Shown here piece after piece: positions 59,121 through 64,000 of a stretch of 64,000 nucleotides of DNA. The notes under the pieces were generated by a model. That model worked only from the letters and a program-made list of their open reading frames with translations. It did no database searches and had not been told where the DNA came from. The position numbers and the translations under genes are program-made. Origin of the DNA: Deltaproteobacteria bacterium UBA5205. Lineage in GTDB: Bacteria; Desulfobacterota; Syntrophorhabdia; Syntrophorhabdales; Syntrophorhabdaceae. Numbering within the stretch: the stretch's first letter is position 1; each line of letters starts with the position of its first letter. Where the stretch lies: positions 144,489 through 208,488 of the forward strand of contig DHVP01000042.1 in assembly GCA_002412715.1 (NCBI GenBank), read 5' to 3'.

Positions 59121-59615
59121 ATGTCCTACAGTTGTGAGATCAGCACGATAGAGCCGCAGCCCGCTCTTACCATCAGGTCCAGGGTAGGCGTTGATGAGCT
59201 GCCGGATACTTTTGAATCATCCTTTGCATCCCTTGTGGCGTATCTGGAGGAACTCGGTGAGGACATAGCCGGGCCCCCTTTCGCTATCTACTACAACGTG
59301 GCGATGGACGATCTTGATGTCGAGATGGGTCTTCCGGTAACAAAGACACTCCCCGGTAAGGGAGAAATCAGAGCCGGACAGATCGGTATCGCACATGCTG
59401 CGTCAACCATCCATACGGGGCCGTACGAAGAGATTGAATCAGCCTACGTGGCATTGGCCGAGTGGATGAAAGAGAACGGCTACGAGCCCACAGGAACCAG
59501 TTACGAGTTCTATCTCAATGACCCGGGAACAACAACCCCGGAAGAACTTCAGACAGTGATATTCCTGGCTGTCAAGCAGCATGAGGGAATCACAGAAACA
59601 GGGCTCGCGAGCTGA
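59121..59615 (+). CDS. GyrI-like/AraC effector-binding domain protein
   Basis: A 164-residue stand-alone effector-binding domain of the GyrI/SOUL fold: YSCEISTIEPQPALTIRSRV at the start, GPPFAIYYN, HTGPYEEIESAYVALAEWM, YEFYLNDP and a C-terminal ELQTVIFLAVK. Such proteins bind small hydrophobic molecules or gyrase; the target here is unknown. ATG 59121 has AGGAGG seven bases upstream; an earlier ATG at 59070 lacks one. Confidence 0.85.
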   Translation: MSYSCEISTIEPQPALTIRSRVGVDELPDTFESSFASLVAYLEELGEDIAGPPFAIYYNVAMDDLDVEMGLPVTKTLPGKGEIRAGQIGIAHAASTIHTGPYEEIESAYVALAEWMKENGYEPTGTSYEFYLNDPGTTTPEELQTVIFLAVKQHEGITETGLAS

Positions 59616-59644
59616 CGCGCACAAAGCGCTCAGGAACAAATTTG

Positions 59645-59673
59645 TTGACAAGTTTTTCAACCTCCGATAGACT
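59645..59673 (+). promoter_or_regulatory. Candidate promoter for the tyrosine leader
   Basis: TTGACA (59645-59650), 17-base spacer, TAGACT (59668-59673). The start point would be near 59680, only a few bases before the leader-peptide ATG 59683, which would make the leader almost leaderless. This agrees with the lack of a ribosome binding site there. Confidence 0.6.
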
Positions 59674-59682
59674 GATACCACT

Positions 59683-59769
59683 ATGACGAAAGTCGACACG
59701 CTCCATCTCAACAACTCCTATTATTACTATTATTACGCGAAGGGGCACTCGTGTCGAACTTTCGCCTGA
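59683..59769 (+). CDS. Leader peptide with six consecutive Tyr codons (attenuator)
   Basis: A 28-residue open frame starting MTKVDTLHLNNS, then six tyrosine codons in a row (TAT TAT TAC TAT TAT TAC, 59719-59736), then AKGHSCRTFA and TGA. This is the classical layout of a transcription attenuation leader such as those of the trp, his and phe operons, here for tyrosine. Two terminator-type hairpins follow within 90 bases and an aminotransferase gene is next. Ribosome stalling at the Tyr run when charged tRNA-Tyr is scarce would change folding of the downstream RNA. A weak point is that the first terminator arm begins 50 bases after the Tyr run; an intermediate stem (59737-59743 with 59759-59765) could pass on the signal. 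Confidence 0.8.
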   Translation: MTKVDTLHLNNSYYYYYYAKGHSCRTFA

Positions 59770-59781
59770 CAGGGTAAACGA

Positions 59782-59814
59782 AAGGGGCCATGGGTGCAAA
59801 ACCCATGGCCTTTT
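59782..59814 (+). terminator. Attenuator hairpin 1
   Basis: GGCCATGGGT (59786-59795) pairs with ACCCATGGCC (59801-59810), extended by AAGG against TTTT, which is also the start of the U-tract. Its base overlaps CGAAAG (59779-59784), which can instead pair with CTTTCG (59759-59764) in the leader coding region. Confidence 0.8.
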
Positions 59815-59821
59815 AAATTTT

Positions 59822-59855
59822 AAGGGCCATGGACCGGATCCATGGCCCTTTTTTT
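59822..59855 (+). terminator. Attenuator hairpin 2 (strong terminator)
   Basis: AAGGGCCATGGA (59822-59833) pairs perfectly with TCCATGGCCCTT (59839-59850), followed by TTTTT. Its left arm contains GGCCATGG, which can also pair with the right arm of hairpin 1, so a 2:3 anti-terminator pairing is available. Confidence 0.85.
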
Positions 59856-59882
59856 ATGGGCAAAATCAAGAAGGAGGGCATT

Positions 59883-59927
59883 ATGGGAAACAGAAAGAAA
59901 ATATCAATTAAGGGGAGGAGACAATGA
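59883..59927 (+). CDS. Short coupling ORF overlapping the aminotransferase start
   Basis: ATG 59883 has the strong ribosome site AAGGAGGGCATT and opens a 14-residue basic peptide, MGNRKKISIKGRRQ, whose TGA (59925-59927) overlaps the aminotransferase ATG (59924) as ATGA. An in-frame ATG 59856 could extend it. It is probably a translational coupling device rather than a functional protein. Confidence 0.4.
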   Translation: MGNRKKISIKGRRQ

Positions 59928-61177
59928 AACGGCTAGACGAGCACGAGGCCCGACAGGATACGCGAATCATGGATATCCTCGAGAGCGCAAAAGGATCGCC
60001 TTTTGACGCCAGGTTCGATCCTGTTAAGGGAGGAGGAGCGCAACGCCTCCACATGATCCGGGAATCGTTCATTCGCGAAATGACGCGCCTGGCCATCACG
60101 CACAGCGCGATAAACCTGTCACAAGGGTTTCCCGATTTCGATCCCCCCCGGGAGGCGATTGAGGCCGCCCACCAGGCACTTGAATCCGGCGGCAACCAGT
60201 ATACGATCACCTGGGGCACCCCCCCGCTCAGACAAGCCATTGCGGCGAAGATGCAGCGGTGGTACGGCCTCGATTTCGACCCCGACCAGCATATAACGGT
60301 CACCTGCGGTGTGACGGAAGCCATACTGGCCACGCTCATGGGGATTATCAACACCGATGATGAAGTCATCGTCATCGAGCCTTATCACGAAGGATATCTT
60401 CCGGCCATCGTATTCGCCGGCGGCGTACCACGCTTCGTGCCCCTTGAATCCCCGGATTACGCTCTTGATCTCGACGTGCTTCGCGCCGCATTCAACAGCC
60501 GCACCAGGGCAATCCTCATAAACACGCCCCACAATCCCACGGGACATATCTTCACCAGAGAAGAGTTGGAAGGCATCGCTGAATTGTGCCAGGAATTCAA
60601 CGTGGTGGCCATAACCGATGAAATATACGAACACATCATCTACGACGGACATCCTCATATCCCTCTTGCTACGATCCCGGGAATGGCCGAGCGCACCGTT
60701 ACGATAAGCGGACTGGGCAAGACCTTTGCCATGACGGGATGGCGGCTGGGATACGCGTGCGCCCTTAATCCTTTGAGCACCATTCTGCGGACCGTTCACG
60801 ATTTCATGACCATCTGCGCCCCCGCGCCTCTGCAGGCGGCTTGCGCAGCCGTTCTCAGTCTGCCCGATGAATACTACGCAAAGCTCCGCATGGACTATAC
60901 GGAAAGACGCGACAAGATGATGTCCATCGTTACCAGGGCCGGGTTCACGGCGCATTCCCCCGAAGGCGCCTTCTACGTGATGGCGGACTTCAGCGGCTGG
61001 GATTTTGACGGAAATGATTACTCCTTTGCCCGTTGGCTTCCTGCAAACCTCGGGGTTGCAGTTGTTCCCGGCTCCTGCTTTTATGGAACAAAAGGGATGG
61101 GTAAGAAGACCGTTCGTTTTGCTTTTGCAAAAAAACTAGAGACACTGCAGGCTGCGGAAGACCGGCTCTGTAGATAA
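59924..61177 (+). CDS. Class I/II pyridoxal-phosphate aminotransferase, likely aromatic or broad-range
   Basis: A 417-residue fold-type I aminotransferase of the group containing methionine/kynurenine aminotransferases. Motifs: INLSQGFPDFDPP, the Asn in NTPHNPTGHIFTREEL, VAITDEIYEHIIYDG, and the PLP lysine in ISGLGKTFAMTGWRLGYA; the carboxylate-binding Arg is in KTVRFAFAK. An unusual 40-residue N-terminal part (MKRLDEHEARQDTRIMDILE) precedes the domain. GGGGAGGAG is just upstream. The Tyr attenuator in front implies expression when tyrosine is short, so a final transamination in tyrosine/phenylalanine synthesis is the best guess; the family also handles methionine and others. Confidence 0.88.
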   Translation: MKRLDEHEARQDTRIMDILESAKGSPFDARFDPVKGGGAQRLHMIRESFIREMTRLAITHSAINLSQGFPDFDPPREAIEAAHQALESGGNQYTITWGTPPLRQAIAAKMQRWYGLDFDPDQHITVTCGVTEAILATLMGIINTDDEVIVIEPYHEGYLPAIVFAGGVPRFVPLESPDYALDLDVLRAAFNSRTRAILINTPHNPTGHIFTREELEGIAELCQEFNVVAITDEIYEHIIYDGHPHIPLATIPGMAERTVTISGLGKTFAMTGWRLGYACALNPLSTILRTVHDFMTICAPAPLQAACAAVLSLPDEYYAKLRMDYTERRDKMMSIVTRAGFTAHSPEGAFYVMADFSGWDFDGNDYSFARWLPANLGVAVVPGSCFYGTKGMGKKTVRFAFAKKLETLQAAEDRLCR

Positions 61178-61199
61178 GAGGAAGGATGTATTTTTAAAA

Positions 61200-61234
61200 C
61201 ACCCCGGGGTTAGACGTCCCGGGGTGCTTTTTTT
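61200..61234. terminator. Terminator between the convergent aminotransferase and FNT genes
   Basis: CACCCCGGG (61200-61208) pairs with CCCGGGGTG (61218-61226) and is followed by a run of seven T on the plus strand; AAAA on the other side lets it work on the minus strand too. Confidence 0.85.
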
Positions 61235-61245
61235 GTCTCAGATCA

Positions 61246-62073
61246 TCAGGTCGGAGTAATCGAAGACAGCTCTTTCTTGAAGGAGATATAGTATACCGCC
61301 CCTATAAAGACGAACCCTCCAACGATGTTTCCAAGGGTCACGGGGATCAGGTTCCAGTTGATGAACTGCCCCCATGTGACGTTGGCTCCCAGCATAATGC
61401 CTGTGGGAATAAAATACATGTTGGCAACGCTGTGTTCGAAGCCGGACGCAACGAAGGCCATGATGGGAAACCATATACCGAAGAATTTCCCGATCATGTT
61501 CTTTGATGAGAGGGCGAGAAGGATAGCCAGGTTAACAAGCAGGTTGCAGGCGATACCCTTCATGAATGCGGACCACAGGCCAAGGCCGCCGTTTGCCATA
61601 TAGGGCAGTGTTTTTGCCTGGGCAATCGCCACGGCATTCTGACCGAAGGCAGTCAGCTCAGGTCCGCCACCCTTGCTGAGGGGCCCTACGGACATGAGGT
61701 ATGCCCAGAAGAGCGAACCTATGAAGTTTCCAATATAGACCCAGAACCAGGCGTTGAGCACCTTCGCCCAGGTTGATTTCTTTTGAAATACGGCCATCGG
61801 GATCAGCATCGTATCGCCGGTAAAAAGTGACATGCCGGTAAGAACGATTGCAATCAAGCCGACGGGGAAGACAGCCCCCGATATCATCGACTTGAAACCC
61901 GGACCTACCGTGGTCTCAAGGCCCGTTCCACATATCGTGGCGAGGGCTCCTCCAACAGCAATGAATAGCCCGGCCATGAAACTGCGCACGAGATAATTGC
62001 TCGGAGTCAGGCTAGCTTTGTACTTGCCAGCATCTCCAGCCAGTTGCACGATCTCTACAGGTTTGTTCGCCAT
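61246..62073 (-). CDS. Formate/nitrite transporter family channel
   Basis: A 275-residue membrane protein of the FNT family with six membrane segments. Signature elements: SFMAGLFIAVGGALATI, the central His in MAFVASGFEHSVANMYFIP, and NIVGGFVFIGAVYY. It should be a pentameric channel for formate or a related small anion (nitrite, hydrosulfide, lactate). Formate export or import suits syntrophic metabolism, but selectivity cannot be read. Single gene with its own promoter region (62074-62179). Confidence 0.9.
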   Translation of the reverse strand: MANKPVEIVQLAGDAGKYKASLTPSNYLVRSFMAGLFIAVGGALATICGTGLETTVGPGFKSMISGAVFPVGLIAIVLTGMSLFTGDTMLIPMAVFQKKSTWAKVLNAWFWVYIGNFIGSLFWAYLMSVGPLSKGGGPELTAFGQNAVAIAQAKTLPYMANGGLGLWSAFMKGIACNLLVNLAILLALSSKNMIGKFFGIWFPIMAFVASGFEHSVANMYFIPTGIMLGANVTWGQFINWNLIPVTLGNIVGGFVFIGAVYYISFKKELSSITPT

Positions 62074-62179
62074 AATCCCTCCTTTTTTAGTTTCCTCATC
62101 CCTGATTTCTTTGAAGATTGAATAACTAAAAGAACCATAAGATCAGGTTCGATATCAAGAGATTATTTGTAATAATATG

Positions 62180-62974
62180 TCATTCTGCGGCGGAAAATTT
62201 TGTCACCGTATCCATGTAGTCCTTCAATCCCAGCATCATGATATCGTTATGACCCGCCCGGGGGATAAAGAGAGAGGATTTCTTTGCGGCACCCGAGAGA
62301 TCGTACAGTGCCCTCCCCTCCGTGGAAGGGATGATCTCATCCCATTCTCCATGAATGATAAGTGTCTGGATTTCCACATCTTTTATCTTGAGATCGTTAC
62401 CGAGCCCGACGGGCTCCCCCGCATCTCTGAAAAGGTGTTCAACTCCCAGTCGGGCGATCTGGTTGCGGGCGCTGGCAAAGCCGCTTTCAACTATGAGCCC
62501 CTTGAAATGGTCCTGATAATGATAGGCAAGCTCTATGGCTGGGGCGCTTCCCAACGAGCGGCCCATGACGAAAAGATTCCCTGAGAACCCGCTGTCTTTC
62601 ATGCAGGACACAAAATCATGGAAGATGGGATGGGCATCCTTGATCATGGCCGTGCAAGTGGGGCTTCCATCGCTCCCGCCGTATCCGCGGTAATCGGCCA
62701 CGAAAAGGTTCAGCCCCCGCGCGGCGTAGACGGGTGCCACATAGTCATAATCCGGGGCTACCTCACCATTGCCGTGAAAATACAGGATGTTGGGCCCGTC
62801 GCTTCGTGCCGGGTAGAAACGGCAGCAGATTGAAACACCTTTCGCCACTTCCACGAAACGATTTACGGCCTTTGGATTTTCGGAATCCGCTGCGACCTCC
62901 CGTCTGGGAAAGAAAAGCCGGTAGAGGATCTCCGGCCGATCATACAGTTCAAGTCCCTTGTCGAAATCCACCAT
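62180..62974 (-). CDS. Alpha/beta hydrolase
   Basis: A 264-residue serine hydrolase of the YqkD/BEM46-like type: oxyanion region ILYFHGNGEVAPDY, nucleophile in VMGRSLGSAPAIEL, Asp in LIIHGEWDEIIPS and His in IPRAGHNDIMMLG. No signal peptide, so cytoplasmic. Substrate unknown. GAGGAGGG lies before ATG 62974. Confidence 0.88.
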   Translation of the reverse strand: MVDFDKGLELYDRPEILYRLFFPRREVAADSENPKAVNRFVEVAKGVSICCRFYPARSDGPNILYFHGNGEVAPDYDYVAPVYAARGLNLFVADYRGYGGSDGSPTCTAMIKDAHPIFHDFVSCMKDSGFSGNLFVMGRSLGSAPAIELAYHYQDHFKGLIVESGFASARNQIARLGVEHLFRDAGEPVGLGNDLKIKDVEIQTLIIHGEWDEIIPSTEGRALYDLSGAAKKSSLFIPRAGHNDIMMLGLKDYMDTVTKFSAAE

Positions 62975-63031
62975 AATTTTTCCCTCCTCGGGGCTTTAGG
63001 GGGCACTGAACGAACGGACGCATCCCCTCAC

Positions 63032-63217
63032 CTAGATTAAGGGAAATTCCCCGCTCTTATCAAGACAGAAACTTGACTGTCCTTTCTTTTTTTTACTCCC
63101 CCAACAATATTTCTTGCACTCCTGTAATTTTTGTGCGATAATCGACCCCGGAGCATAGGAAGGAACAAGCTGTTCGTCACAAACGCAGGAATTCCCAATT
63201 TTTGTTGTCTGTCCCAT
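63032..63217 (-). CDS. Hypothetical small Cys-containing protein
   Basis: A 61-residue open frame from ATG 63217 with AAGGAA seven bases upstream. It holds five Cys residues, in CVC, CKKYC and SFC, and a basic stretch GSKKKKGQ. No family recognised. It reads away from cspA, with 44 bases between the starts. Could be a real small metal-binding or redox protein, or chance. Confidence 0.4.
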   Translation of the reverse strand: MGQTTKIGNSCVCDEQLVPSYAPGSIIAQKLQECKKYCWGSKKKKGQSSFCLDKSGEFPLI

Positions 63218-63261
63218 AGCGCAGTTCCTTTTCTTCCACATTCTATCAGGAGGTTTGAAGC

Positions 63262-63462
63262 ATGGCAAAAGGAACTGTAAAATGGTTCAACGAATCAAAG
63301 GGTTTTGGTTTTATCACTGGTGATGACGGTACGGACGTGTTCGTGCACTATTCAGCCATCCAGGGCAGCGGATTCAAGTCCTTGTCCGAAGGTGAGCAGG
63401 TCAATTTCGAGGTCGTCAGCGGCCCGAAAGGCCCCGCGGCAGCAAACGTAGTGAAGGCCTAA
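63262..63462 (+). CDS. cspA: Cold shock protein (CspA family)
   Basis: A 66-residue single cold-shock domain that binds single-stranded RNA/DNA: MAKGTVKWFNESKGFGFITG with the RNP1 motif, and DVFVHYSAI with RNP2. Length is typical. AGGAGG precedes its ATG. A strong hairpin terminator follows before bipA. Confidence 0.95.
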   Translation: MAKGTVKWFNESKGFGFITGDDGTDVFVHYSAIQGSGFKSLSEGEQVNFEVVSGPKGPAAANVVKA

Positions 63463-63470
63463 GACACCTA

Positions 63471-63503
63471 AAAGCAGGCCCGGCGCAACCGGGTCTGCTT
63501 TTT
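63471..63503 (+). terminator. Terminator after cspA
   Basis: A 13-base-pair stem (AAAGCAGGCCCGG, 63471-63483, with CCGGGTCTGCTTT, 63489-63501) with loop CGCAA, then T-run. It ends only 17 bases before the bipA start codon. Confidence 0.85.
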
Positions 63504-63520
63504 CAACTTTATCCAATCCT

Positions 63521-64000
63521 ATGGAACAGAATAAGATCAGGAATATTGCGATCATCGCGCACGTCGACCACGGGAAGACTACGCTCGTGGATCAGCTCTT
63601 CAGGCAGAGCGGGATGTTCCGCCACAACGAGATCGTAGAGGAGCGCCTCATGGACTCCATGGATCTCGAACGCGAGCGCGGCATCACCATCTCCTCAAAG
63701 AACGGCTCATTCGCGTATAAGGATCATTTCATCAACATCATCGATACCCCGGGACATGCCGACTTCGGAGGGCAGGTCGAGAGGGTCCTCAAGATGGCTG
63801 ATGGTGTCCTGCTTCTTGTTGACGCCGCCGAGGGGCCGATGCCCCAGACAAGGTTCGTCCTCAAGAAGGCCCTTGGATTGAAATTGCCCGTCATCGTCGT
63901 AATAAACAAGATCGATAAACCGGCTGCCCGTTGCGATTGGGTGGTAGACCAGGTCTTCGATCTCTTTGTCAAGCTCGATGCACCCGACGATATCCTTGAT
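63521..64000 (+). CDS. typA: Ribosome-associated GTPase BipA/TypA (3' end cut by window edge)
   Basis: The first 160 codons of a translational GTPase: G1 IIAHVDHGKTTLVDQL, switch I region SMDLERERGITISSKNGSF, G3 NIIDTPGHADFGGQ, and G4 VVINKIDKPAARCDWV. The SKNGSF after the switch and MEQNKIRNIAIIAHVDHGK start are typical of BipA rather than LepA or EF-G. No clear ribosome site precedes ATG 63521, and a terminator lies right before it, so it may be expressed partly by read-through from cspA. Confidence 0.92.
   Translation, partial: MEQNKIRNIAIIAHVDHGKTTLVDQLFRQSGMFRHNEIVEERLMDSMDLERERGITISSKNGSFAYKDHFINIIDTPGHADFGGQVERVLKMADGVLLLVDAAEGPMPQTRFVLKKALGLKLPVIVVINKIDKPAARCDWVVDQVFDLFVKLDAPDDILD

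Overview
The window looks like chromosome of an anaerobic, probably syntrophic or sulfate-reducing-type deltaproteobacterial lineage (Desulfobacterota; a Syntrophorhabdus-like aromatic degrader is my best guess, from gene content only). Reasons: B12-dependent acyl-CoA mutase, electron-transfer flavoprotein with FixC/FixX, two molybdenum hydroxylase-type enzymes, a 4-hydroxybutyryl-CoA-dehydratase-like protein, a TRAP uptake system, pyruvoyl arginine decarboxylase, and no oxygenase of any kind.

Layout. 1-4.2 kb: two-component signalling (a receiver-PAS protein cut by the left edge, a receiver, and a MEDS/multi-PAS histidine kinase). 4.4-6.9 kb: two exported proteins (DUF2950, DUF3300). 7-11 kb: a four-gene operon for arginine to spermidine-type polyamine synthesis. 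11.2-13.5 kb: an XRE-cupin regulator divergent from a ThDP enzyme. 13.5-19.8 kb: ThiF/MoeB-like protein, DUF2156 protein, MoxR-DUF58-transglutaminase operon, methyltransferase. 19.9-46.7 kb: about 23 genes, all on the minus strand. 47.3-50.3 kb: a TRAP transporter reading away from that cluster. 50.4-55 kb: a 4-hydroxybutyryl-CoA-dehydratase-like gene, its GntR regulator and a SucCD-like CoA ligase. 55.3-64 kb: housekeeping and accessory genes, ending in cspA and the start of bipA/typA.

The 26-kb minus-strand cluster is the main discovery candidate. It encodes a Mo/FAD/FeS hydroxylase, a HyuA/HyuB ATP-dependent lactam hydrolase pair, a phenylacetate-CoA-ligase-like enzyme, a family III CoA-transferase, a methylmalonyl-CoA-mutase-like large/small subunit pair whose active-site motifs are replaced, a MeaB chaperone, an epimerase-like protein, two acyl-CoA dehydrogenases, EtfAB and FixCX. 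This set matches, step for step, the anaerobic indole-3-acetate pathway known from denitrifiers such as Aromatoleum (ring hydroxylation, lactam opening, CoA transfer, B12 rearrangement of 2-aminophenylsuccinyl-CoA, oxidative decarboxylation). Next to it lies an enzyme of the 4-hydroxybenzoyl-CoA reductase type, which I propose could remove the amino (or hydroxyl) group from the aminobenzoyl-CoA product.

Second candidate: upstream of an aminotransferase at 59.9 kb there is a leader peptide with six consecutive tyrosine codons followed by two tandem terminator-type hairpins with mutually exclusive pairings, that is, a tyrosine-sensing transcription attenuator. Third: a family of 7-bp-periodic intergenic repeats (GGTRATR units, often as large inverted repeats) occurs at four places and twice supplies the stop codon of the neighbouring gene. 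All functional calls come from reading the sequence and remembered family features; no database search was run.
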